Below are positions 13,695-25,257 of a DNA stretch of 64,000 nt, piece after piece. Every line of letters begins with the position of its first letter. Position 1 is the first letter of the stretch. Source of the DNA: Gentiana macrophylla. Taxonomy: Eukaryota > Streptophyta > Magnoliopsida > Gentianales > Gentianaceae. Location of the stretch: contig CM047806.1 of assembly GCA_026214975.1 (NCBI GenBank), positions 99,595,811-99,659,810 on the forward strand, given 5' to 3'. The position numbers and the translations under genes are program-made. The notes beneath the pieces are model-generated. The model had not been told where the DNA came from. It saw only the letters and a program-made list of their open reading frames with translations, and ran no database searches.

Positions 13695-13700
13695 AAATTC

Positions 13701-15962
13701 TGACATCACCTAAACCTAGGGAAAACATGGTAACTCTTTTAAGTGGGGTTAAACACCAAGAAGCTATTATTAACTCGATCTAAGTCGCAGGTTTATCATT
13801 TTCCTCGGGTTAGATTATGTTAGTAGTTAGATTAGTTAGTAATGTTAGAGTTAGATGTTAGTAAAACAGAAAATAAAACAAATAAATACTAATATAATAT
13901 ATAGATATATTTTTGAATCTAGCCAAGAATACTTTACTGAATCAATATCTTTTAGTAGAAATAAATGAGACAGATCTTCCTTTATTCAAGGTGTAAATTA
14001 TATATGAATCGGTGTACTCCTAAGCTAGACAACTCCTCCTCACACGAGCGTATGAAATTGTCATATGTCCATTGCATCGATCCAAGGTCCACAGCTCATT
14101 ACGGTTTTTCTGAACAGGTCCCGAGTACAAATCTACCTTTAGATAAAAAGGAGTCATTCCGTTCATCAAACGGTCAATTTTATTTAAAAGGCTCCGGTTG
14201 TCAAAGCCGGACGATTTAACTTTCCGGTTTAAGTTTCAATTAAACTGATGATTTAACATTATTACGATCTCGAGTACAAATGTCAATAAAATTTATCTTT
14301 CCCAAGACAAATCTGCCCCCGGGTAGGAAACTGGGTTCCGTTGTCACGTTTTCACTCGGCCAATTTTACCCTCCGGTCTTTCAATTTTAACGTTTCATTA
14401 AGCGCAGAAAGAAAGAGATTCATCATAATTGATTTTAATCATTATTACCAGAGTCGATCATTCATTTTACCAAAAGATTAACTAATTGATTCATATCTTG
14501 GCTAGATATATTTTTAGTTTAATATCATATATAAATAGAAATAGAAATAATAAACATAACAATTTTAGAATATATTACGGTTATGATTATCGAATCGGGT
14601 CGTTTCCACGGATCTAACATGCCAAAGCTTCAAATCAACAATCTTCGATAATTATTCCGCCATTACAACGATACTATAACCATTTTATTTATATATGTGA
14701 AAAACATATATACATACATATGACACATATATATGTATATGTATATACGAAAAGAAAATTAAAAGAAAAAACGAGATGAAAGATCTAGATCTAGATCTAT
14801 ATATATATATAGATAGATCTATCACATATATATTCATATATAGAATATATATATATACATGAAGGGTGTGTGTATATATATATATATATATCATATATGT
14901 ATATATATATATGATCTTCAAAGCAAAAAAATAAAAAAGAAAGAAAGACGAGGTGAAGGAAAGAAAAGAGAAAGAAAGAAGAAAAGGGGCCAGGCTTCTG
15001 TTCCATGAAGCTCTGTATATATAGCCAAATTGAAGTGCCGGATCGATCCGGGAAAGGGCCGGATCGATCCGGTGGTGATAATTCTAGATCCTTCTAAAAC
15101 TTATAAAATTCATATCTTGAGTTGTAGACCTCCAAAAATTATGATTCAAACGTCAAAATTAAGCTCTCGGAAAATTCTTCAACTTTCATGAAGGACTCTT
15201 CTTCAGAAAACGCCTTTTTGATGAGTCATTTCATACTCCGAACGTTTTCGGGATTTTTCTCTAGTACAAATCAATTAGCCACTTGACCACCATTTGAGTT
15301 GTAGAAGTCCGATTGACTTGATTCAAAATCCATTGGAAATCTTTCTTGAAGATATACAACTTTTATTAAGGAAACTTCTTCAGAAAATGTCGTTTTGATG
15401 AGCCATTCGTATGTCGAGTCTTTTACGGGATTTCTACTAATCCGAATTGATTAGTCAATTGACCATAACTTGAGTTGTAGACCTCCAATTGATGTAATTC
15501 AAAGTGCGTTGGAAAGCTTATGTGAAGATCTACAACTTTCATTAAGAAGTCATCCCCTGAAAATGCCTCTAAGCTGGGTCAAATCTCCGTCGAAAATATG
15601 TAACGATTTAAGTACTTAGAAAATTTGCTCCGTTGAACTTATAAACTTGTGGCACCTTCTTCTAATCCTCTAAACACATCTTTTAGACTCAAAACATGTC
15701 GTTACGTGGAATCTTGGTCAATGTATAATCTCGCAATGAACCACCAAAATACCAAACGTAAATCCGACACGACACTCGGTTACTAAACCGGTACAAAAAC
15801 TAATAAAAACTTATAAAAATACGATAATTTATATAATAACTACTACTTATATATTTGGATAAAACTTAGTAATTTTGACTTGATTTGATATAATAATGCT
15901 CAAAATGGTATCAATATTGGGGTAAAATGTCGTAATAATGATCATAAATTTATCTCTCATCA
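13701..15962 (-). repeat. LTR 3 (5' LTR of tandem copy 2)
   Basis: This 2262-bp LTR has TG...CA ends and is the outer right LTR of the minus-strand tandem. It has the TATA-like box at 15013-15026, palindromes at 15038-15051 and 15059-15072, and the 177-bp triplet. It stops exactly at CTCTCATCA (15962); the next base begins gag sequence of a different, plus-strand family member. Confidence 0.9.
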
Positions 15963-17133
15963 ATGGGTATGATGTCAACTCAAGCTCAAAATATGGAAAC
16001 CATGATGACTTCTATAGGTACAGTCACTAAGGATATGAGTACGTTGAAAACATCTATAAGTGGACATGATACCAGAATGAGAATTGTAGAAGCTTCATTA
16101 CGGAATTTGGAATATCATTTGAGTAGAGAAGAGGAACGTAAAAATAGTAAACCCCCAGGAGGACTACCAAGTAATACTGAAAGAGATCTGAGTGGGGTAA
16201 ATGTTGTTATTACCAGAAGTGGAAGAATCTGTGGAAGTAATGGAATAGAAAACATTGGAATTAATGACGTAGAGGATGATTTAGATGGTAAATATGAGAA
16301 AAACATGGAATCTAAAGAGGAAGAGGACCTTATTGAAGTTTTCCTAAGACAAAACAGATATATTGAACCTAAAAGTGAGAATGAGGAATGGGTCAAGGTT
16401 CCTAGAATATTGAAAAATCCAAGAATGAGTAGGACCTTGACCAATGATCATGTTGAGAATGAATCAAGTTTGGAAAGGCCAATTCAAACCGAACCTTATC
16501 CGGCTCAACCCAAATTCACCTCGATTCAATCTGATAGGGCAACACCATATCCAATGCATATTTTGAAGAAAAAAGGTACAGAATGATGACACACAATGTC
16601 CTCAAAAGGCACAATCATTCCAGGAAGCTTTACCATCTTCGTTTAACGACAAGGGTAAAGGAGGTATACATTTTAACCCTACTTTAATTGATCTTGAATT
16701 ACTCCCCATTCCCCTAAAAGGAAATCAAAGAGATGAAGTTGGATAAGAAGTATGCACATTTTCTTGACACTTTTCGGCATTTAACAATTAATAGCCCTTT
16801 CATCGATGTTTATAAGGGAGAGCTTAGTTTGGGAATGAATAATGAGCGCGTTGTCTTCAACATTTACAATTCATTGAAATATCCATACACTACACTAGAA
16901 TCTTGTTCTTGTGTGGACCCTTTGTGTCCTTTTGTTGTGGTACTAACACGCAGGTAATTGAAGAAGATGACTTGACAAAGACTATTGTGGAAAGCTCGCA
17001 AACCCAAAGCTCGAAAATCAAAGGAAAAGGTCAAGAATCGCTTAGATTGGTGGAAATTGTGCGCTCTATGTTGGAGACCGGTATTAAAGACGGATGCGGG
17101 TGCGTGAGGATGACCCACCACACTGTGCATTAA
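15963..17133 (+). pseudogene. gag C-terminal part with protease remnant (plus-strand member)
   Basis: Open pieces run 15963-16586, 16733-16957 and 16903-17133. The first holds the Gag tail (MGMMSTQAQNMETMM onward). It contains an extra acidic stretch (EEEDLIEVFLRQNR and following) that is absent from the minus-strand copies. A further stretch at about 16640-16730 is also missing from them. The LTINSPF-IDVYKGELSLG fusion near 16802 is the same protease deletion seen in the other two copies, so the deletion predates their divergence. Frameshifts near 16575 and 16920 prevent a continuous reading. Confidence 0.75.
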
Positions 17134-18855
17134 AGCGAAGCAAGGAAAAGTCTAGCTATAGACTATAAATATAGTGAAATCACGGGTACTATCCTTCCTA
17201 TTTACTCATTAAGCATTTATTTCTAGTTGATTCGTGTGCTTAATTGTTACATGCTTTGGTGAGTAATTGTTAGAAGTATCCCATTTAGTTTAGTATATTA
17301 TATTAGTTAATCATCATCATTCTAGTTGTTTAAGTGTCGAGCAAACGACGTTAACCAAAAGCGCTACCGGGAGGCAGCCCGTAAAAATGTTAAATATAAT
17401 AATTACTCATACTTTGGATGATACTTTGCGAATACTTCGGATTGATTTTCATTTTGTTTCACCAAGTCTTAGGATGAATGTTTGAATGTCATTAAAAAGG
17501 GAAAGATTAGGTGGTTATCCGAAAATCCCGATGGAGAAAAAAAGAGAAAAATTCAAATGCGTCATTTCTTGGACTTAGGTTGTTCGAACGATTTGAAATA
17601 ACCCTTGAGGATCCGGGTATAAAAGACTCGAGTTAATACTTTGCCATACGTTACATTTCATAATCTAGTCTGCTTTTAAATTTCAAATAACGTGTGACAT
17701 GTATTAGTTCAAATACTATGGAATTGAGGAGGTCATAACTTTAACCCACCCACCCACCCTTTAATATCATCCGAGTATTTGTTTTGACTTGTTTTAGTGC
17801 ACCATTGCTTTCCCAACAACTTATTTACACTCACTTTACATTGAGGACAATGTAAGTTCGTAAGTGGGAGTGGAGTCGTTGGTCAAAGCAATGGAATTAA
17901 TGTTTATTTTGTATCAATAAATCCCTTAGTTTTCGATTTTTTTGAGCATTATTTAGTTGATTAAAATAAATTGTATAAGGTATATATTTCATGGATTTGA
18001 AGATATAATGATCAATTTGGATGTGTATAACCAACGTGAACCGTAAGTGCATTGTAATTCCAAATATATTTGTGTAACATGAATTCCTTCACGTAAAGCC
18101 TTTGATATTGAAGCGGAAAATTTTAAAGCAGTATCCATTCAAGATCCTAGTGGTTATTCTAGAGATTTGCATGTAACTTAGTACCTAACTTTTGAACGAT
18201 AATCGGGAATATCGAAGGTTTGAATGTGATAGAAAGGATATAAGTTAAGTGGAATGAAAGGAAGAATATAATAAAAATAAAAATAAAGATGAACTATCTA
18301 TATGTCGGTTGTAGCTACCAATGATTTGAGTGCGGTGAGGCGTTATCACGAAACGCCCTATATCACTATGAGGTTTAAAATCTCCCGACTGCCTGATGAT
18401 AGTAGTCCAGCTAGGGTGTTATCACGAAACGTCCTATTGCTGGGAATGAAGGCATATGCTACAAATGTGAAGAAAAAAAATGACAATATGGAAATATGGT
18501 TGAAAACTTAGTTATCTTCTGACTATCCCCAGTATAAACTGAATGATATGCTTTAGGGATTATCCTAATAAGTACACGGAAGGACTTTGTGTGGAAATGT
18601 TACTACTATACCTAGGAAAGTCATTAGGACTGTCTGAATGGATATTTGGGCGTTTGCTTGAATTATTAAGAGAGGATAGTGGAAATTGAAAAGGCTTGTC
18701 ACACACACACTCTGTTATACATTTATATTAAGGTTAAAGCCTGGTTGTAATTCTAATGGTTGTATTATCTGGTTGTCCCTTATATCTTATATCTTCAAGA
18801 ATTTATCTCTCATTCATTTTGTTTTATCGCTTGTTTTACTCGAGGACGACCAAAA

Positions 18856-18872
18856 GCTAAGTGGAGGGGTTG
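18856..18872 (+). other. Polypurine tract before LTR 4
   Basis: AAGTGGAGGGGTTG-like sequence sits directly before TGATGAGAG, the LTR start. This is the expected second-strand primer site. The equivalent on the minus strand lies at about 2261-2277 and 9107-9124. Confidence 0.75.
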
Positions 18873-20475
18873 TGATGAGAGATAAATTAACACTCATTAT
18901 TATAACATTTCACCCCATTTCGATCATTGTTTTGAGCATTTTTGTATCAATTCAAGTCATAATTACTAAGTTGTATCCAAATGTGTAAGTAGTATTATTA
19001 TATAAATTATCGTGTTTTTATTATGTTTTTATAAATTTTGTACCGGTTTAGTAACCGGAGTGTCGTGTCGGATTTACGTTTGGTGTTTTGATGGTTCATT
19101 GCAGGATTATACATTGACCAAGATTCCACGTAACGACATGTTTTGAGCACTAAAAGATGGATTTTGAGGGAAAGAAGAAGATGCCACAAGCTTACGAGTT
19201 TAAAGGGTCGATTTTCCTACGTGCTTATACCGTAACCTGTTTTCGACGGACATTTGACCCAACTTAGAGGCATTTTATGAGGAAGAGTTTTTCATGAAAG
19301 TTGTAGGTATTCAAATGAGCTTTCCAACTCATTTTGAATCACGTCAATTGGAGGTCTACAACTCAAGTTATGGCTATTTTATCGATAAGCACCGCAATAG
19401 AAACGCCGGGAAAAGTGAAGATATTTTCCCAACTTGATTTTAACCATCAAATGGTGCATGTGAGGACTCATCATTACATCCCACATGCTTCTAACAAACT
19501 TTCAAGGATATCCATCGCCTATATCTTATATATATATATATATACCTCCCCATATCCATCAAAAACCTTACCCCTCTCTTCTCATCTCCTCCCCATTTCT
19601 TCCATTTCCCCTCTTCTTCCATCTCCTTTCTTCTCTTTTCTTGTTTTCATCATTTTGGGCCCTTATATATACATATGTCTATGTATGTATATATATGTTT
19701 TTATATATATAAATAAAGTTGTTATAGTACCATTGTAATGGTGGAATAATTATCGAAGATTGTTAAAATCGAAGCTTTGTTATACTACATCCGGTGGAAA
19801 CGACCCCGATTCAGCAGTTGTAATCGGTAATTTTCTAATGTTATTCTGTTTACTATTTCTATTTCTATTTATATATTATATATGTTAAGCTAAAAATATA
19901 TCTAGCCAAGATATGAATCTGAATTAGTTAATCTTTTTGGTAAAATGAATGATCGACTCTGGTAATAATGATTAAAACCAATTATAATGAATCTCTTTCT
20001 ATTTGCACTTAATGAAAGTAAAAATTGAATTAGCCACTCGATTTTTACTAGAAACGTAAGCTAATGAATTGACAACTCGCGATTAGAATACGAGATCGTA
20101 ATAGAAAGACCGGAGGGTAAAATTGGCCGAGTGAAAACGTGACAACGGAATCCGATTTCCTACCCGAAGCGATTTGTCTTGGGAGAGATAAATCTTATTA
20201 AAATTGTGCTCACGATATTATTACGTTAAATCACCTGTTTAATTGATATCTTAAAACTGGCCGTATGACAAAACGGGAGTGACCCATGCTTAAGATGACA
20301 TTGGACAGAGGACTAAACATATGACAATTTCATACGCTCGTGTAAGGAGCAGTTGTCTAGTTTAGGAGTACACCGGTTCATACATAATTGACCTCCTTGC
20401 ATCAAGGAAAAGATCTGTCTCATTCAATTTCACTACAAAAAGATATTGATTCAGTAAATTATTCTTGGCTAGATC

Positions 20476-20519
<44 letters not shown>

Positions 20520-20684
20520 CTATTTTTATATTTATATATTTATTTACTGCTTTACTAACAATCTAACGATCTAACCCGATAAAACTGATAAAACTGCGAC
20601 TTAGATCGAGTTAATAATAGCTTCTTGGTGTTTAACCACACTTTGAATTATGCCTTCATTTCCCTGATGATACGACCTGACTCA
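18873..20684 (+). repeat. LTR 4 (3' LTR of the plus-strand Athila-like member)
   Basis: It starts with TGATGAGAGATAAATTA and ends near ...GACCTGACTCA. It is about 1.81 kb, shorter than the other LTRs because it has only one 177-bp unit. It lacks the CCGGATCGATCCGG pair and has a different TA-rich spacer (a TA run near 20482-20516). A pyrimidine-rich leader follows the TATA-like box near 19535. The outer end matches the outer end of LTR 1, not LTRs 2 and 3. Confidence 0.82.
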
Positions 20685-20757
20685 CCAGACTAGCACTACA
20701 ATTTGACCCGGTACATAATCGCCGGTAAGGATAGTAACACCTAGAAAAGGTCCGTCA

Positions 20758-21510
20758 AGAATCAAAGAGAATAAACTATCTCATTTAAAATGAAGTTTGA
20801 AAACATCAAAATGAAAACAGTGAATCTGTTGATCAAATGGATAACTGATTCTCAAGCATTATTAGTGAACTACAACAACTTGGCCAAACATATCCACAAA
20901 AAGAAGTTTGCTTGAAAATCTTGAGAGGTCTACCTGAAAGATGGAGGATCATCGTATCAGTGCTTAAAGGATAGTTGAATCTTGCCAAGATTGATACATC
21001 GACCTTAATGTCAACCGAAAGCCCAAGAATTTGAGTTCAACAATGTGGAAGGTGCACCAGAGAGCCAAACAAGGCGGTGCTTTGGTGGCACAAATGAGTA
21101 AATCAAAGCAGTCGACTGCAAAGAGACTCAAGAACTGAAAGAGCAAGTGGCATTGTTGATCAGAATGTTGGACTGATTCAACAAGTGACATGGTAATGGA
21201 AGTTCTTCATCACACAAGAAGTCATATTCAAGCAAAGACAATAATAGAAAGGATGATGAACTCGGATGCTTCAACCGCAAAAAGAAAGGACATTTCAAGG
21301 CCGATCGACTAGAAGAAAAGACAAAGATGAAGAAAAGAAGAGATACAAATCATCGGACAAGAAGAGGAGAGGGGAAAGCATTGAAGTGATGCGGAAGAAT
21401 CATCGATAATGACTCATATATAATGATTGAAGGCACCAACTCGAGACAATGACAAAGCTTGTTGGACCGAGTTATGTGCAATATATATCCTGGGGGAGAA
21501 TAGGATATTA
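20758..21510 (+). pseudogene. Ty1/copia gag remnant with zinc-knuckle trace
   Basis: This is a decayed Gag of the UBN2/copia type. Readable motifs include KENKLSHLK, an FSSIISELQQLGQTYP block, KEVCLKILRGLPERW and, near 21270, a knuckle-like CFNRKKKGHFKADR. In that knuckle the second and last cysteines of the usual C-X2-C-X4-H-X4-C are arginine. A GGGGGAGAATAG tract at 21493 resembles a copia polypurine tract, so the piece may be an internally deleted element. The same gag family appears on the other strand at 36522-37130. Stops and frameshifts rule out function. Confidence 0.65.
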
Positions 21511-21533
21511 CGGCTTTTAAATTTTATTAAGCC

Positions 21534-21653
21534 TTTCTAAACCTAAACAAAAACCATCCCGTTCAATCTTTTTCTTTACTTTTTTATGTTAAACACGTAG
21601 TCACTAGGTTAATATGGCCTGGATTATCACACCGACAATATCCAAGATCGTCA
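21534..21653 (+). repeat. Truncated 5' LTR of Tat-like element
   Basis: About 120 bp match the last part of the LTR at 31205-31745, from CTAAACCTAAAC through the CACTAGGTTAATA block to TCGTCA. The rest of this LTR is missing, replaced by the copia gag remnant. The primer site that should follow is not recognisable. Confidence 0.7.
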
Positions 21654-24600
21654 TTGGTCTTTAGAAGGAGGGCATCCTACTTACAACTTCATTTGAGATT
21701 CGCCTTGATTATCATCACACTCATCACCATGACCCCAAGGGAGGTTCAAACCGAAGCCACCCTACAAGATCTTATCCAGGCAGTTGCCTCAGTAGATCAT
21801 CCCAAAAAATCCAATCACAGTACGGGTGCAAAGGATAAACCCCAACGGAAATAGGACGATCACGGATGTGGACGGTGGCGATTCGATAATGACCGGTTAT
21901 TACTATTAATACCATCACTGGGGGGCCAAACAACCTAGATCAAGACGTGGACAAGGACATTAGCAGGTCTGGTGGTCCTTCAACATCCAATAAAAGACAA
22001 CGGTTTTCTGGAGAAGTAACTTACGGCCCCAGGGATCCGCTTCCCCTAGTTATGAATAACGAAGGACTAGTAATTGAAGCGGTGATAAACCAAAATTTAG
22101 TGAAGCGATCTGTAGACACCGGGAGTGAAGTAAACATGCTTTAATATTCTATATAATGAATTGGAAAGATTCTGAGTTGACACCAGTCTCAGCACCATTT
22201 TTCAGCTTTGCCGGACCTCCAGTTCACCCCGTAGGGTTGATCACATTAGCCATCATGTTTGGAAGGGCACCAAAAGGCAGAACCCTTATATTGGATTACG
22301 TCGTAGTCAAGGCCCCATCTATATATAACATCATCATTGGAAGATTGGCCTTGATCGACCTCCGAGCTATGATCTCGCCAGCTCACATTAGCTTGAATTC
22401 CCCACAATTGACGGTTCCGTAAAAATCAAAGGGCACGTGGAAGCAACCAGGAGTTGTTACACGGCCACCGTCAATGGGAAAATGATGGTGCAACAGTTAT
22501 TATTGAGGAATTACTTCCAGAAGATGAAGAAATGTGGTCCTCAGAAGACAAGGTTGAGAAAGTCAGCCTTTGGGAAAATAAAAAAGATTTAACGGTAACA
22601 ATCAGCACATGGATCCCAGATCAACACAAGAAGCTGCTCGTCGACCTACTTAGGGAATTCTGAGATGTTTTTTCATGGAAAACCAAGGATATGCCAGGTA
22701 TTTCTCCAGACATACCTTTGCACAGATTAGACATAGTCTTGGCAAGAAACCAGTTCAGCAAAAGAAGAGACATTTCGCTCAGGAGCGAATTCCTGTAATT
22801 GATAAGGAAGTAACCAAGTACTTCAAGCAAATATCATTAAGGAAGTGGTGTACCCGGCTGGTTAGCAAACCCGGTCTTAGCTAAGAAACCAGACGGAAGT
22901 TGGAGGATGTGCGTGGATTTCACGGACCTCAATAAAGCATGTCCTAAGGACTGTTATGCCTTGCCAAAAATCGATATGCTCATAGATTCCATCGTCGATT
23001 TGGAAGTGTTTGCTTTCCTGGATGCATATAAAGGTCGCCATGGACCCTGAAGACACGGAGAAAACTTCGTTTACCACGGAGTTAAGAACATTCTCCTTCG
23101 TTACTATGCCCTTTGGTCTCAAGAATGCAGGTGCAACATATCAAAAGGCAGCAAACAAAATATTCAAGTCGCGGATCGAAAGATGTATGGAGGTTTACGT
23201 GGATGACCTTCTCATCAAGAGCAGGTCTCTTAATCAATACTTACAAGATGATAGAGAAGTGTGTGAGGTGCTCAAGGAGTACATGATGAAGCTTAACCCG
23301 AATAAATGCACATTTGGGGTCAGGTCGGACATATGCCTAGGCTACATGATCTCAAAGGAAGGGATAAAAGCCAATCCAGATAAAATAGATGCTCTGAGAA
23401 CTATGCCTCCACCAAAAAGCATCAAAGAAGTTCAAAGGATAACATCGCAATTGACTTCCCTGAACATATTTTTTCTAGATCGGCGCAGGTTGTTCTTCCA
23501 TTTTTCAAGGTTTTAGGGAAAGCAATCTCTTTACAGGGGAACAAAGAATGTCAGAAAGCTTTTGAAGAGTTAAAATCTTACATGGGCGAACTACCAAATT
23601 TGACTTCTCCTTAGGAGGGAGATGCATTGTTCGTATGTTTATCAGTCTGTGAAGAAGCCGTTAGCGCAGTTCTGGTCAAAGAAAAAGACAACGCATAGCG
23701 TCCCATTTTCTACGTAACTAAGGCGCTCCATGGACCCGAGGTCCGATACTCCAATGCAGAAAAGTTGGCATTGACCTTAGTACATGCTTCAAGGAAGCTG
23801 AGGCCCTACTTTCAAGCTCATTAGATAGTTGTGGTCACTGATCAACCACTTCGGCAAGTACTGGCACGTCCTGACACGCCAGGCCGACTACCGAAATCTG
23901 TGGTAAAGTTAGCACAGTATGATCTAGACTTTTGCCCCTGAACCGCAATCAAAGCTCAAGCCTTAGCCGACTTCCTATCATAAGGAACAGCTATCAACAT
24001 TGACCAAGATCAGCCGATCTGCAAATCCGAACAGTGGATGTTGTATATCGATGGGGCATCTAGTAAAGAAGGATCAGGGGCAGGTCTCATGCTCATCAGT
24101 CCTAAAGGGGAAGAGTTCCCCTATGCTTTATGCTTCATTTTTCAAGCCACAAATAAAGAATCTGAATATGAAGCTTTGATCACAGGACTACGTTTAGCAG
24201 TGAAACTTGGAGCAAAAAATTTACAAGTCTCTAGTGTCTCACAACTGGTTGTAAATCATTTTAAGGGAGAACACAAAGCGAAAGAAGAGGCCATGAAAAG
24301 GTGTTTGACCATAGTTCAAACCTTACTAAAGGATTTCAACAGCGTCCAGATAGTGAAGATCCCTCGATCGCAAAATAAGCGAGCCGACGCACTTTCAAAG
24401 TCAGCTTCAAACTTCTTGTCCGACAAAAAGGTGCTGGTCAAGCTGGTGCAAGAAAGAAGTTACTGCATATAGGCTGTTCGGCCCATCATGCAAAAGGATA
24501 CCTGGATGGACCCAATTGTGTCCTATCTAAAAGATGGAATCCTCTCTGCAGTTCGTTCCCAAGCAAGAAAAATGAAGTTCTTATCGGCCAATTAAGTATT

Positions 24601-25257
24601 CTCTATTCAATGATATACTCTACCGAAAGTCATATATTGATTGCCCCATGGATCAGATGTGCATTAGAGGAAGAAGGAAATTATCTCTTTTGCTAATTTC
24701 ACTTAGGGATATGCGGAAACCATGCTGGAGCCCGGACTCTAGCAAAAAATATCACCTATTTGGCTACCATTGGCCGACGATGCAGCGAGATACTCAAGAG
24801 CTCGTCCTGAAATGCAAATTGTGCCAAGTGCACGACAACTTATCACATCAGGCTTCTCAGACAATGGTTCCAATAGCATCTCCAAGGCCCTTTGATCAAT
24901 GGGGTGTTGACATAGTTGGACCGCTACCCCGAGCTCCAGGTAACCTTCATTTTTTAGTTGTGGCAATAGACTACTACAATCACAACCAAAGAATTTTCAG
25001 AAATTTCTTTGAAAGAATATCGTGTGCAGATATGGCATCCCAAAGACACTAATTTCAGATAACGGAACACAATATTCGAAGACAAAATAGTTCGAGCATG
25101 GTGTTCTGAACTAGGAATCGCCCAGCACTTTACCTCCGTCGTTCATCCATAAACCAACGGGCGTGGTCGAAGCGGACTAATAGGCAAATCAAGACAGGGG
25201 TTAAAAAAGAGACTTGAAGGAGAAAGGAAAATTGGAGTGCATTGGAAATAAAATTTA
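21654..25257 (+). pseudogene. Tat-like Ty3/gypsy pol: protease, reverse transcriptase, two RNase H domains, integrase 5' part
   Basis: A decayed polyprotein is read in pieces. Protease: a DTGSEVNML active-site block at about 22115-22142, then a YNIIIGRLAL flap at about 22320. Reverse transcriptase: VDFTDLNKACPKDC (about 22910), MPFGLKNAGATYQ (about 23105) and the catalytic YVDD (about 23198). A gypsy-type RNase H follows at about 23600-23990 (RPIFYVTKALHG, YSNAEKLALTLV). A second, archaeal-type RNase H lies at about 24038-24430 (MLYIDGASSKEGSGAG, ESEYEALITGL, NKRADALS). This dual arrangement is the mark of the Tat/Ogre lineage. Integrase begins with a KCKLC zinc motif and GVDIVGP (about 24900) and SDNGTQY (about 25055), then is broken by an inserted LTR. 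Confidence 0.82.

Larger units (their letters stand above)
9107..13700 (-). mobile_element. Internal region, copy 2, of the Athila-like element
   Basis: This 4.59-kb region is collinear with 2261-6851 and has a primer site at 13679-13694. The non-coding 3' part includes the GGGAGGCAGCCC-type block near 10720 and the purine tract beside LTR 2. Sharing one central LTR with copy 1 is the layout expected from unequal recombination between LTRs of the same element rather than two independent insertions. Confidence 0.82.
15963..18872 (+). mobile_element. Partial internal region of a diverged Athila-like member, plus strand
   Basis: The sequence begins abruptly in mid-gag and continues through the non-coding 3' part to the purine tract before LTR 4. 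It matches the minus-strand copies block by block: the gag tail, the protease remnant, the GGGAGGCAGCCC block at about 17369 and the TTGAGGACAATG block at about 17840. Substitutions and indels are much more frequent, so it is an older or different subfamily. Its 5' LTR and gag start are missing here. They may lie left of the window if the minus-strand tandem inserted into it. Confidence 0.78.
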
